A DNA stretch of 64,000 bases from Gemmatimonadota bacterium (GTDB lineage Bacteria; Gemmatimonadota; Gemmatimonadetes; Gemmatimonadales; Gemmatimonadaceae), in the NCBI GenBank assembly GCA_016182795.1, contig JACPFW010000015.1, positions 1-64,000 on the forward strand. Reading direction: 5' to 3'. The notes beneath the pieces were generated by a model that did not search any database, was not told the origin of the DNA, and saw only the letters and a program-made list of their open reading frames with translations. This document shows, piece after piece, positions 7,329 through 16,086 of the stretch; position 1 is the stretch's first letter; the number at the start of each line of letters is the position of its first letter. The translations under genes were made by a program, and so were the position numbers.

Positions 7329-10300
7329 TCATCCGAATCGTTCCTCGGACTCCTCGCTTTCAGCACTGGCTAGCTGCGCTTCGATATCTGGGACGAGCCC
7401 GGCGCCGAAGGAACGCACAGTGGGGTCGTCGTCCCCCGCCCAGGCCTTTGCTTGGTGTAGCTTCCCGCGCAACCATGTTGATTGGTGGCCGCGGATCATG
7501 CCCGACAGGAAACAGGACCCGAAGACTCCGGTAACACCGTACTCGTGATAACGGCGGAGCATTTCCGCGTGCAACTGACCAACGCGCGGTAGAGGCGCAC
7601 CGATGACGCGAGCGAACCTCAGTGAGCGCGTTTTCGGCGCCTCGTCAATCCACGCCAGTAGATAGTCCACGGGAAGAATGTGAAGCGGAAGCTGGCTTAG
7701 AGCCTGTTGCTGCCACCAGGCAGCGGAGCCTCTCGCATCGATGACCGGGCCGACAATCTCTTCGAAGAAACGACGAGTATGGGACTTATCCCAAGCCGTG
7801 CGCAGCACCTCGAGGAGACCCATGTCGTGTGAGACCTCGAGTGCGCCAATCCGCTCCAATGCAAGCCGACCAACAGTCATCGGTTCGGCCTCGACCACAC
7901 GTTTGGCCAGAGAGTCCCAATCGTAGACAGTGCCGCTATTTCGTCGGGCCGATTCTTCCAGCTGGAGCAGCTGAAGGACTTCTGGGCGGAGCTCATCAAC
8001 ATCCGCCGCGTGATGCTGCAAATACGCGCTCATCAAAGTGCGCCTGGCTGCAACCGAAGCTGTGCCGATCAGCGCGAGGAGTTCGCGCAGGTCCGGAACG
8101 GCCAGGCCCACGACCCACGCGCTGTGCGCAAGCTGTGCTGGCAAGTCTGCATCTACGGCCCCCGTGCGCAAAATGGAACTCAAAACCTCAAAAGCATCGC
8201 GTGAATACTCTCCGCGTCGAAGCAGGTCGAACGCCTGCACCACCTCTCCAAGGCGCACCAGCTCTGCCGCGCGCCGAACCGTCCAAGACGCGTCGTCGAG
8301 AGCCCTTCCGTACGACATCTCGTAAAGCGATCGCCAACCGACAGCGCGCACATCCTGCTGCGCAAGTCGACCGAGCGCACCATCGAGCACTCTTCCTCTA
8401 TCCGCTTCGCCTAGAAACTCGATCCAGCGCTCAGCCCTCGACCACTCCTTGTCTTGCACAAGCCAGCCCCACTGCGAATCCATAAGGGCAGGGTGATCGG
8501 CCACCTGTTGCGCGAGCGCGCGCAGCTCCCCTCGCACGGTGTCGTTTCGAGGAGTCTCAGTGTACACCTCAGTGCGCAGTAGCTCATTGAGGAGTGATCT
8601 GAGCCTAGTGCCGAATCCTCCGTCACCCTGCACTGCTGCAGCGATCGCGCTCAGAGTGTCGAGTCGATCACGGATCATCTTGCGCTCAACGTCTCGCCCC
8701 TCGGGCCACTGACCATCGCCCTGGTCGTTTCGCTCAGTCGCCTGCTCAGCGCGAGCCCAGAGTTCCCAGCGACGGATGGCCGCATCCAACGCGGTGCCGA
8801 ACGCCAGGCGAGTGGAAGCGTCTTGAGGAAGCGCGCGCGCAATCTCACACCATCGGTCAAAGACGCGGTCGCCCGACTTCACGGTCTCCATCGCAAGCTC
8901 ACCGAGCGTTGCGGATGCTGCCGAGGCTACTGTCTGGTCTCTGTCCGCAATCAACACGCCCAGCACGGAAAGGTACTCGAGGAGCGAATCGAACCACTCG
9001 CCGTAGGTTTCTGGCCGCCACTCGGCCTCCGGCATGCCGGTGACGTCCGTGGGGATGACACCCATTCGCGAGATGTGCCCGCTGTTGAACGCAGCTTCGA
9101 TCGCCTGGAGCGTGATGCACCTCGCGGCAGGATCGTCATGGCTTGCCGCCCGGCGTACGGCCGCGGTCCGAGCTGTGCCGTCCGCTGCCGTCCGGCCGAG
9201 GTAGGTCTGAAACGTCTCGACCCACACGCCGGTCGCGTTATTCCCCCACGATTCGTTCTCGGCAACCGCGAGCATAAAGAGGAGGTCACTGGCACCACCG
9301 AACGTGTCTCTCCTCCAGAGGAGGTCCTGCAAGGCGTTCACCAGGTCACGCCTGCTGTGTCGCGCCTCACGCAATTCGAGAGTGGTCGCTCCGCCGACTG
9401 TGCGGCGAAGCATGGCGAGAGTTCTGACCGGATAGGCGCCTGCGAGGTGCGCAATGATGAAGGAACGGCCCCCGTTCTCTACATCGTCGAACGTGCGAAA
9501 GAGGCCCTGCTTTCCGAGAATGACGTCCTCGACACTCCCCGGGTTGCCGATGATACCCGACAGCCGGCGCGCACGTCGTGCGAAGCTGTCAGTCATCGTC
9601 GGTGTCAAAGCCGCAAGAAAGTCGGTGAGCTTCTCCCGTGTCCACGCTCCGATCTGTCTCGCAGCGAGGTGATCAGCCAAGATCGCTGGACTAACGTATC
9701 GATACCGCCCAGCTACCGGTGCCACACCGAATTGTCGGTGCATTTGGTCGACGTATCGACGGGAGTCACTCGGTTCGAGGCCAAGCGTGCTGAACAAGAC
9801 AGCAGACTCGACTTCCTGGGCGTCGCTCCAGCCAACGCGCATGAGGAGTGAAGCACACGACAACGCTGTCCACTTGGGTTCATTTATCGAAAGCCCGAGG
9901 TATCGATCGAGGGCGCTCTGCACCTCGCCGTCCCCAAGGACGGTCGGAAGCCCCAACGCCGGATCCTCCTGAATGCGTCGGGCGATGAGGACGGCTAACT
10001 TCGGCGACCCCTCGCAAGCTTCAGCTATCGCCCGAGCGGCGACGTCATCGATTCCGGGAACGATCGATTTGATCGTCGCAACAAGCAGATCGAGGCTCAA
10101 TCCCGGCGCTAGGAACACGTCGGGGCCGGTCCTTGGAGACGCGTCCACGCCGATGAGAACCAGCCGAACGCCGGGTGGGCGGGTTGCAAGTCGATCAGTC
10201 AGTTCTTGGGCCCCCTGGTCGTCCACTTCGTCGACGACCAGGGTACAGCGCACGTTGGTGGTTCGGCGCAGATAGGCGATAAGCGAGGGGCTAACGTCGT

Positions 10301-11045
10301 CTGCCTGCGAGGCGTACAGGACCGAATCTGCAAAGGCGGACCGTCGGATCGCCTCGAGCACCAAGCGAGTCTTGCCATTCCCGGCGGCCCCGAACACCCT
10401 GACAGTCGACCGCTCTGCGGCAAGTCGATGCGTAAGATCTTCAACCTGCGCGTCGACGTTCCAATCAAGCTGAAACGGATTGGCAAGCGTTGGCGAGGCG
10501 GCCCAGAGGTTGATATCGAGCAGCGCGGAGTCATCGACTCCGAGGTACCGGGCTACAACGCCAGGATGTCGCAACAGTTCGTTGACGAGCATTTCGCGGC
10601 CGATGAACCGGATTTGTCCGTCGACGACAGGTAGCCCTCCTTCGCGCACTCCCTTCGTCAACAACTCGTCGATAGAGTCGGCCCGGTCCCACGCGGCGAC
10701 ATAGACCAAGGAGTGGCCGGCTTTGAGTGCCTCGACTACACGCGGCTTCTCGAGGATGTCGTCCTTCACGATCCTCGGCACGGAGCGCGGATTCTGTCCG
10801 CCCTTGAACTGATACACGGTGTTGCTCGCCGGGATGAGGGCGCCGCAAGCCGTAGGAGCGTCAATGCACGCCGCATCAATACCCCCGTCAGGCTCCTTTG
10901 TGTTCAGGGTCAGCCGCAGACAGGTCGGAGGTATTCCGTCCGCGGCAGCCGCATTCCGAAGCAAGTCATTGCCGAGTCGGACAAAGGGTACGTCGTCGAG
11001 CAACGCGACCGCCCTTGAGAGCCCACTTGGATCCGCCCACGACAT
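7329..11045 (-). CDS. Nuclease-STAND NTPase with helical-repeat C-terminus, putative defence effector
   Basis: This is a 1238-aa multidomain protein. Residues 45-85 carry PDGGID (D53, D57) and YQFK (Q79, K81), matching a PD-(D/E)XK or Mrr/Cap4-like nuclease core. Residues 219-226 (GAAGNGKT) form Walker A and residues 269-273 (LVVDE) form Walker B, as in STAND/NACHT ATPases. The remaining roughly 800 residues are helical with Ala/Leu-rich repeats and probably act as the sensor. ATG11045 is preferred because GGGAG lies just upstream, 10 bp after the kinase stop. The architecture resembles Avs-type antiphage proteins, but the sensor part is not recognised. Function is inferred. Confidence 0.78.
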   Translation of the reverse strand: MSWADPSGLSRAVALLDDVPFVRLGNDLLRNAAAADGIPPTCLRLTLNTKEPDGGIDAACIDAPTACGALIPASNTVYQFKGGQNPRSVPRIVKDDILEKPRVVEALKAGHSLVYVAAWDRADSIDELLTKGVREGGLPVVDGQIRFIGREMLVNELLRHPGVVARYLGVDDSALLDINLWAASPTLANPFQLDWNVDAQVEDLTHRLAAERSTVRVFGAAGNGKTRLVLEAIRRSAFADSVLYASQADDVSPSLIAYLRRTTNVRCTLVVDEVDDQGAQELTDRLATRPPGVRLVLIGVDASPRTGPDVFLAPGLSLDLLVATIKSIVPGIDDVAARAIAEACEGSPKLAVLIARRIQEDPALGLPTVLGDGEVQSALDRYLGLSINEPKWTALSCASLLMRVGWSDAQEVESAVLFSTLGLEPSDSRRYVDQMHRQFGVAPVAGRYRYVSPAILADHLAARQIGAWTREKLTDFLAALTPTMTDSFARRARRLSGIIGNPGSVEDVILGKQGLFRTFDDVENGGRSFIIAHLAGAYPVRTLAMLRRTVGGATTLELREARHSRRDLVNALQDLLWRRDTFGGASDLLFMLAVAENESWGNNATGVWVETFQTYLGRTAADGTARTAAVRRAASHDDPAARCITLQAIEAAFNSGHISRMGVIPTDVTGMPEAEWRPETYGEWFDSLLEYLSVLGVLIADRDQTVASAASATLGELAMETVKSGDRVFDRWCEIARALPQDASTRLAFGTALDAAIRRWELWARAEQATERNDQGDGQWPEGRDVERKMIRDRLDTLSAIAAAVQGDGGFGTRLRSLLNELLRTEVYTETPRNDTVRGELRALAQQVADHPALMDSQWGWLVQDKEWSRAERWIEFLGEADRGRVLDGALGRLAQQDVRAVGWRSLYEMSYGRALDDASWTVRRAAELVRLGEVVQAFDLLRRGEYSRDAFEVLSSILRTGAVDADLPAQLAHSAWVVGLAVPDLRELLALIGTASVAARRTLMSAYLQHHAADVDELRPEVLQLLQLEESARRNSGTVYDWDSLAKRVVEAEPMTVGRLALERIGALEVSHDMGLLEVLRTAWDKSHTRRFFEEIVGPVIDARGSAAWWQQQALSQLPLHILPVDYLLAWIDEAPKTRSLRFARVIGAPLPRVGQLHAEMLRRYHEYGVTGVFGSCFLSGMIRGHQSTWLRGKLHQAKAWAGDDDPTVRSFGAGLVPDIEAQLASAESEESEERFG

Positions 11046-11055
11046 CGCGTTCTCC

Positions 11056-11613
11056 CTAGCCCAGGCGCAGCGCACGCTGCAGTTCGGTCGCAACCTCCGT
11101 CATCGTACCAAGGCGTGACTCCCTCCGGTTCTGCGTCATCGAGCGGATCAACTCGTTGAACGCAATCGCACCGGCCGAAGTGTTTGCGACGGTATGGACG
11201 GCGATGCCAGCCCCGACAGAGGCCAGGGGCAGCTGGCGTCCCGTCACCCATTCATTCAGCGTCATGCCCAAGGCGTACACGTCGCCTCGGCAATCGCATT
11301 TGCCCGTGGCCCACTGCTCCTGCGAACAGTAGTACTCGGTTCCCATGCCGCCTCGGGTCAGCTGTTGGAGGACGACAGATGCCTGGTGGACGAAGTAGCC
11401 GATGCCCCAGTCGGCGATCATGAGCGGGCCGGCTGGGTCAAACAGAATGTTGTCGGGCTTGATGTCCCGGTGCACGTAGTTCTTGTCGTGCGCATACTGG
11501 AGCGCGCCGGCAAGGACTGCTCCCCAGCCCGCCACCTGCTGCCAGGTGGGGCGATGAGCCTCTGCGATGTGACGACGGACGCTGGTAGCATAGAGCTTCA
11601 TCATGTAAAATCG
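11056..11613 (-). pseudogene. Ser/Thr protein kinase, 3' (C-lobe) fragment of a split gene
   Basis: This segment encodes the kinase C-lobe: RFYMMKLYATSVRRH, catalytic loop HRDIKPDN, metal-binding DWG in place of DFG, activation segment GTEYYCSQEQW and DVYALG. The ATP-binding N-lobe is missing. It lies 3.3 kb away at 14903-15199, and joining the two at a shared 9-bp sequence restores one frame. The open frame continues upstream to 11766 but is unrelated there. The stop at 11056 lies 10 bp before the STAND gene, so the intact kinase and STAND genes would be one operon. The fragment cannot be an active kinase alone. Confidence 0.85.
11605..11613. repeat. 9-bp direct repeat at left breakpoint of kinase insertion
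   Basis: GTAAAATCG (minus strand CGATTTTAC, codons Arg-Phe-Tyr) sits at the left edge of the inserted DNA and recurs at 14903-14911. It looks like a target-site duplication. Confidence 0.65.
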
Positions 11614-12116
11614 GCGCTGCGCAAGAGACTGTGGAAACAGTGTTAGTTGAGCGGCCCTTTCAGCGCCTTCGCGAATGTGGAAAGTAGCGTGCCAATCGCC
11701 TCCGACACGTCCGCCGGCGACAACCCAATCAACAGCAGATTCGGCCGATAGCCGACGAACCTTCACTCAAGGTTCAGTCTGAGTAGGCGTCGGCGGTTGA
11801 ACCTGCAATGGGCGAAAGGCGCCCTGATCCGAACGGCGTCGAAGGAGTAGCACCGGCCCGCCCTGTCGATATGTCGGAGTGCTCGGTCGACGGCCTCGTC
11901 TGAACGCCGGTGCGGCTCCTCTCGTGGAGTTCCACTCGGCGCGTGCAAGTTCGTTCCTTCACTGAACGTAGCACCCGAATCGCCCCGGACCTCCGAAAGC
12001 CGTTGATTCGTGTGCCAGTCAACCGCGGACTGAAGAAGTTGCTTCGTCGGAGGAAGTCAGTCATTCGGTAAAGCCAAGCGGACGACGCGGATCCTCCAGC
12101 GGGCCTTGGCTTTTCA
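11614..12116. other. Noncoding stretch inside the kinase insertion
   Basis: About 500 bp has no convincing complete gene. On the minus strand a short frame ending at 11643 reads FVGYRPNLLLIGLSPADV and continues to LKGPLN. This protein-like fragment has no start and follows an in-frame TGA, so it may be the tail of a decayed gene. An inverted repeat lies at 12070-12113. Confidence 0.3.
12070..12113. terminator. Inverted repeat / possible terminator
   Basis: The 9-bp arms AAAGCCAAG (12070-12078) and CTTGGCTTT (12105-12113) enclose a 26-nt loop. It lies immediately downstream of the minus-strand frame ending at 12117 and has a short T run on the plus strand. The long loop makes it atypical for an intrinsic terminator. 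A recombination site or repeat element is an alternative. Confidence 0.35.
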
Positions 12117-12389
12117 TCAACTTCGGGGACGGTACCTCAAGTGCACCTGCGCCAGACCGTACACGAAGAACTGGGGCGAGAGTATCGACGCATCGCCCCA
12201 TCCCTTCAAGGTCTGGTGATACAGCACGCGAGGAATGGTGATGATTTCCGATGCCTCGTCACGGGCAACGAGGAGTTGCGCAGAAGTGGCGAGAGGGCCT
12301 GCGCCTAATTCGCCCCACCCTGCAAATCCGCTCCACCCTCGCCGCGACGGGCGCACCCGTTCAAAGTTCGCGGCCGCCAAGCAAGACAA
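12117..12389 (-). CDS. Doubtful hypothetical protein fragment
   Basis: This 90-aa frame would start at TTG12389. The C-terminal half (EIITIPRVLYHQTLKGW, SPQFFVYGLAQVHLRYRP) looks protein-like, while the N-terminal half is basic and low in hydrophobicity. No ribosome site or family is recognised. It may be the remaining 3' end of a larger gene within the inserted segment. A hairpin follows its stop directly. Confidence 0.28.
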   Translation of the reverse strand: MSCLAAANFERVRPSRRGWSGFAGWGELGAGPLATSAQLLVARDEASEIITIPRVLYHQTLKGWGDASILSPQFFVYGLAQVHLRYRPRS

Positions 12390-12511
12390 TACACAGTATC
12401 TTTCGATGTAACCAGTCTGCTACCGCCCTATCAGCTCGGACCAATTCCAAAGCCTATTACTAAGCCCGTACTACAGTCGGCGTCCTTGTTCAATGATTCG
12501 CCGGCGCAAGC

Positions 12512-12964
12512 CTACCTCAGGCGGAATGGCGGTGTGCGCACCCGTTGCGCGCCGTCGGTGTCATATCCCGGCTTCGGCAGCATGAGCAGGGTGATCCGGA
12601 AGGTTTCTTGTTCGAGGCCGGAAGCGATTATGGCGTATCGAGGCAGCACGAATGAGCGTGTCACGGAACTGCCTGCGTCCAGGCGCTCCGTGTGGAGCGC
12701 GGCACATCCTACGGCCAGGGCCCGATCCTGCACCCACTCGCCGCCGGACTGTCGTTCGATAGAGTGGCACCCCTCCGCCCAGAAGACGGCGGCCGTGCCG
12801 TGATTCGCGATGCGGACCTCCGCGATGTAGTTCGCGTCAGCAGGCAACACGTTCACCACGCTCGTCTCCACCTTGAGGCGCGGCGCCACGGGGGCGTTCG
12901 CGGAACAAGCGATGATGGCGAAGAACGACGCACTCACGACCGACCTGAGAAGGAGAGACTGCAT
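12512..12964 (-). CDS. Small lipoprotein of unknown function
   Basis: This 150-aa protein starts at ATG12964 behind AAAGGAG. It has a lipoprotein signal peptide (SASFFAIIAC, lipobox Cys near residue 20) and a beta-rich domain with YIAEVRIANHGTAAVFW and a later AGSSVTRSFVLP. This pattern recalls Ig-like inhibitor domains of the BsuPI type. The secreted protease gene lies 170 bp upstream on the same strand, so a protease-inhibitor relation is conceivable but unproven. It lies within the DNA that splits the kinase gene. Confidence 0.65.
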   Translation of the reverse strand: MQSLLLRSVVSASFFAIIACSANAPVAPRLKVETSVVNVLPADANYIAEVRIANHGTAAVFWAEGCHSIERQSGGEWVQDRALAVGCAALHTERLDAGSSVTRSFVLPRYAIIASGLEQETFRITLLMLPKPGYDTDGAQRVRTPPFRLR

Positions 12965-13134
12965 GTGAACTCCTTTCAATGTTGCGGAGAGGTCCGTTTC
13001 CTCTCAACCGACGAAAAAGGGAACAAGACACCGCTTCTGGGACACGGCGTGCACGCCAGCGTTCTACGTTGGATCGCGCCGACCGTGGCCGACAGCGGAG
13101 ACGCGCCGCGCGACCACGGCCGGCACCGGCGTAT

Positions 13135-14442
13135 CTAGAGCGAGTAGACACCCCCAAGCGCATACAGGATATACCCAACTGTTGAGAAATACCACGTATT
13201 ATTGCCGGGAAGGAGCGAGTGGAACACGCCCGACGGCCACGGGGAACCGCTATACTGGCTGACGTAGGGCGTATAAACGGGCCCACCGCTGTCCCCTCCA
13301 GCGCTGTAGCCGCTTACCTCGGCTGAGCAGAGAATGTAGCCGTCCGCTCTGACCACGTCGACACAAGTACGCGTAATGGTGCCATCCCGTTGACCGCTCG
13401 TCTTCCCCACGCGGCGGACTGGCTGTCCCTGCACCGCGCTCCAGATCGACGTGTTCAAGCTCAGTTGCCCTAAGTAACTCGGAGGACTGGACGCGTTCGA
13501 AAGCGCGACTCGCTGCCAAGTGGACCCGACGGAGTCCGCCATGCGCAGCACGGCTACGTCCGCATACTGGCAGCCGGCCGCGCCGTAGGGACAACGGGCA
13601 TCCGTGAAGTACTCGGCGTTGTCCACTTCCGTTGCGTGCACCCCGTAGCCGACGTGGGGCTGCCCGAATTGCACCCCAGTGACGGTCCCCTGCGGGGGTG
13701 CGCAGTGATTCGCCGTCAAGACATACCGGCCGAGCGACGGATCCGGATAGCCGTTCGCGTCGTTCTTCCAGACCTGCAGGCCAACCGAACACGAACTGTC
13801 ATCGCGGGCGAGCATGCCGATCTGTACGCCGCCAGTGACCGGGCGCACGACGTCTCGCAGCGTGGTCGCCGGCACAGCGTAGGGGGCCTCGATGAGGGTG
13901 AATGCCGTCGCCGGGATGCCTGCCGCCCTCAACGCCCGGGCAGCCCGCGACAAGTCGGCGCCAGTGGCGCGCAGGTCGAGCCTGCCCGTCGCGACGTCGA
14001 TGCCAACGCCGAGCAGGACGCCGGACTCCCGGATCATGGCGCGCACCCGAGTGCGTAACGCATCAAGCTCACGGAAGCTGTACGGCACCTGATGGACCGC
14101 AGACGGGCCGAACGCTGAGAATGTCCCATTCCGCTGCGCGACGCGGGCCAAAATTCTTCCACGCGAGATCTCAGATACCTGGCCACCCTTCATCGTGATC
14201 ACCGGCGTTCCGTCCGGCGCAAGGTACAGCCCACCGAACTCCGGCTCCTCCTCGCTAATGGCGCGGAACTCATTCTCGATGGAGAGAGGTCCCTGCTGCG
14301 TCGCCGCGGCGCTCACGGCTGGCGTGGTCTTCTTGGTTGGCACCGCAAGTTCCTTCGTGGCCTGCACGGGGGCATCATGCGAGCACGCCGTGGTGCCGAG
14401 CAGCGCTAGCAGTGCGAGAAGGGCCTTTGACTGAAGGTTCAT
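13135..14442 (-). CDS. Secreted trypsin-like serine protease lipoprotein
   Basis: This 435-aa protein has a lipoprotein signal peptide (lipobox Cys20) and an acidic propeptide-like region (about 50-200). The chymotrypsin-fold catalytic domain carries TANHC (H246), YADVAVLR (D295) and GGDSGGPV (S385). The Cys pairs around the triad fit extracellular disulfides. The prodomain and protease order resembles alpha-lytic-type enzymes. It acts outside the cytoplasm and is probably anchored to the outer membrane. ATG14442 is chosen because the signal peptide starts there and the long open frame upstream is not protein-like. It lies in the insertion between the kinase halves. Confidence 0.87.
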   Translation of the reverse strand: MNLQSKALLALLALLGTTACSHDAPVQATKELAVPTKKTTPAVSAAATQQGPLSIENEFRAISEEEPEFGGLYLAPDGTPVITMKGGQVSEISRGRILARVAQRNGTFSAFGPSAVHQVPYSFRELDALRTRVRAMIRESGVLLGVGIDVATGRLDLRATGADLSRAARALRAAGIPATAFTLIEAPYAVPATTLRDVVRPVTGGVQIGMLARDDSSCSVGLQVWKNDANGYPDPSLGRYVLTANHCAPPQGTVTGVQFGQPHVGYGVHATEVDNAEYFTDARCPYGAAGCQYADVAVLRMADSVGSTWQRVALSNASSPPSYLGQLSLNTSIWSAVQGQPVRRVGKTSGQRDGTITRTCVDVVRADGYILCSAEVSGYSAGGDSGGPVYTPYVSQYSGSPWPSGVFHSLLPGNNTWYFSTVGYILYALGGVYSL

Positions 14443-14902
14443 GGAAGCTCCATTGACGGACGTGCAGTTCGGAGGTAGCGCACGCGCAGCACGTCTCGAG
14501 CGTTCGCCTCGTACCATACGGCGAGAACTCGCCGCGTTGGGCCTCTCGCACGACTGACGCAAGTCGAGCGGTCTCCGCGGTGACGCGAGTCCGTCGAGCA
14601 GTCTCGGAGGGGCTGACAGGATGATCGCCTGCAGCGAGATGCAGAACGGCCGCGAGGAGAAGAATCGCGAGCAGCGGTCAAACTCAGCCGTTAGTCTGAA
14701 GGGTACCTGACATACCTCGGTTCTCCGGCTAGGAGAGTGAACACGACTGACCATCAGACGCTCGGCACGGAGGTCGGAACTGACGTCCTCCTTCCACATC
14801 GCGCGAGCACTGCACCGGGGAACCTCAACTGCAATATGCACGTTACGTCGCGTAATGCAAGAGTGCGCTCGCTCAGCTGATGCTGCCAGTGGGGCGGGGG
14901 CC
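14443..14902. other. Leader region of the protease and right end of the insertion
   Basis: There is no gene in these 460 bp. An inverted repeat TTACG-TCG-CGTAA lies at 14843-14855. The right end shows no inverted match to the left end. A promoter for the protease is expected here but none is obvious. Confidence 0.35.
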
Positions 14903-14911
14903 GTAAAATCG
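14903..14911. repeat. 9-bp direct repeat at right breakpoint of kinase insertion
   Basis: This is the second copy of GTAAAATCG, in the same orientation and the same codon phase (Arg-Phe-Tyr) as the copy at 11605-11613. Confidence 0.65.
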
Positions 14912-15199
14912 CTCGCCGCTTGGGATGTTCTCGCCCCAGCAGCGGATGATATTCGGATGGTCCATCGATTGGAGTGCCGCAATCTCCCGATCGAACCGCG
15001 CGCGAGCCTCCGGGTGCGACTTCCACTTGGCATTCAGTTTCTTGATGGCCCACTCGGACCCAACGTTGATCGCCGGAGCCTGGCTGGCGGTGATCACGAT
15101 CTTCGCAACCTGGCCAAGGCCACCCTCCCCGATGATCATGACCTGGTTGAACGTGAACTTCCCCGGCGCGAGTGGCTGTGAGATGCGTGGCGCTGCCAT
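14903..15199 (-). pseudogene. Ser/Thr protein kinase, 5' (N-lobe) fragment of a split gene
   Basis: This is the N-lobe of a Hanks-type kinase: glycine loop IGEGGLGQV (residues 23-31), WAIKK with ATP-binding K53, helix-C glutamate E72 in RFDREIAAL, then HPNIIRCWG. At residue 99 (Arg-Phe-Tyr) the frame leaves homology, adds nine foreign residues and stops at 14873. The matching C-lobe begins with the same Arg-Phe-Tyr at 11613. Rejoined, the protein would be 281 aa. ATG15199 has GAGG upstream. It lies 134 bp behind the ImmA-like gene on the same strand. Unless the insertion can excise, this gene is broken. Confidence 0.88.
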
Positions 15200-15265
15200 G
15201 TCCGACCTCTCCGAAAGTGGCCGCGGGCGATATCACCCCAGTGCAGGAAATACGCCCATCAGCAG

Positions 15266-15283
15266 TTACGCGGATTAGCGTAA
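15266..15283. promoter_or_regulatory. Inverted repeat upstream of the kinase gene
   Basis: TTACGC and GCGTAA (15266-15271 and 15278-15283) flank a 6-nt spacer, between the ImmA-like gene and the kinase start, next to an AT-rich TAATAC. Similar TTACG/CGTAA pairs occur at 14843 and, degenerate, near 7054 and 47824. It is a possible operator or promoter element. Confidence 0.35.
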
Positions 15284-15333
15284 TACAAAACTGACGCACA
15301 CGCAAGGGTCACCTCGCCTGGGGCAAATTGCGG

Positions 15334-16086
15334 CTACTCGAAGACCGAGCGCTCGACCCGCTTCGTCACGGCAAGGCCGAGCACCTGGAGGCGCACGCGG
15401 GCTGCCTCGGCGGACACAAAGAACCGTTGAGCCACTTCGGCTACGAGCGCCCGGCCCAGCTCGGACCCGATCTCGAGCTCGTCGATCTGTCCGGCCTTAC
15501 GCATTGCGGCGTGAACGATTCCGCGGAGCTCCTTCCGTGGCATCAGGAGCGCCCCGCAGACGTACCCCGCCTGCCACTCCATCCAGTCCGTATCCCGCGC
15601 GCCAACAATCGTCTCTCGTTTGCACCTAGCGAGCGATTCCTGCGTCGCGACCGACTTCGGGGATTGGCGCGCCCCCACCGTTCGATCACCAAAGAGGTCC
15701 GGCGCGGATACGTGGGCCTGAAACAGGGCGTCGTGCAGGTGTACGTGCCCGAACTCATGGCCGAGCGTCGTGCGAAGCCGCACTTCTCGGCGTACGTCGT
15801 TGGACAGATCGCTGCTGATTCGCACTCGGGGCTTCTGGCCCTTGAGGAAGTCGGTCACCCCCTCCACGTCGTCTCCCTCGCCGGAAAGGTCGGCGAACAG
15901 ATCGAGCTTCCCTGCGTGTGCCTCGATCAGGGTCTGCAGGAGCTCCGTCGAGACCGGATACTCGAGACGTGTGTCGCACTCACTGAGATGGTCAATCAAG
16001 GCCCGCTCGCAAATCGCGTCGAGCTCTTCGCGCTCGAACAACGGGCGCTGGTGAAACCGCCCGGTAAGGTCCCGGACGTATTTCAT
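15334..16086 (-). CDS. ImmA/IrrE-type metallo-endopeptidase
   Basis: This 250-aa protein has a gluzincin HEXXH centre in LGHEFGHVHLH near the middle, plus the downstream EWQAGYVCGALLMP helix that supplies the third ligand region. These are hallmarks of the ImmA/IrrE family. Such proteases cleave a partner XRE repressor to release mobile-element, stress or defence genes. The start codon overlaps the stop of the XRE gene by one base (TAATG), so the pair is translationally coupled. The kinase and STAND genes follow on the same strand, so this pair probably controls them. Confidence 0.87.
   Translation of the reverse strand: MKYVRDLTGRFHQRPLFEREELDAICERALIDHLSECDTRLEYPVSTELLQTLIEAHAGKLDLFADLSGEGDDVEGVTDFLKGQKPRVRISSDLSNDVRREVRLRTTLGHEFGHVHLHDALFQAHVSAPDLFGDRTVGARQSPKSVATQESLARCKRETIVGARDTDWMEWQAGYVCGALLMPRKELRGIVHAAMRKAGQIDELEIGSELGRALVAEVAQRFFVSAEAARVRLQVLGLAVTKRVERSVFE

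Larger units (their letters stand above)
11605..14902. mobile_element. 3.3-kb insertion splitting the kinase gene
   Basis: Removing 11605-14902 fuses the two kinase pieces in frame at Arg-Phe-Tyr. The segment carries a secreted serine-protease lipoprotein, a small lipoprotein, a doubtful 90-aa frame and noncoding DNA. It has no recognisable transposase and no clear terminal inverted repeats. It may be a passenger of a non-autonomous element, a gene-cassette-like unit or a remnant whose transposase was lost. The short shared sequence at both ends argues for insertion rather than rearrangement. Confidence 0.6.

Noticed and set aside
12070-12113. Inverted repeat as an integron attC site
   Set aside because: No RYYYAAC/GTTRRRY core pairs and no integrase are visible. 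Kept only as hairpin or possible terminator.
11605-14911. The 9-bp repeat at the kinase breakpoints as part of terminal inverted repeats of an IS66-type element
   Set aside because: The copies are in direct, not inverted, orientation and the ends show no inverted match. No IS66 proteins are present.
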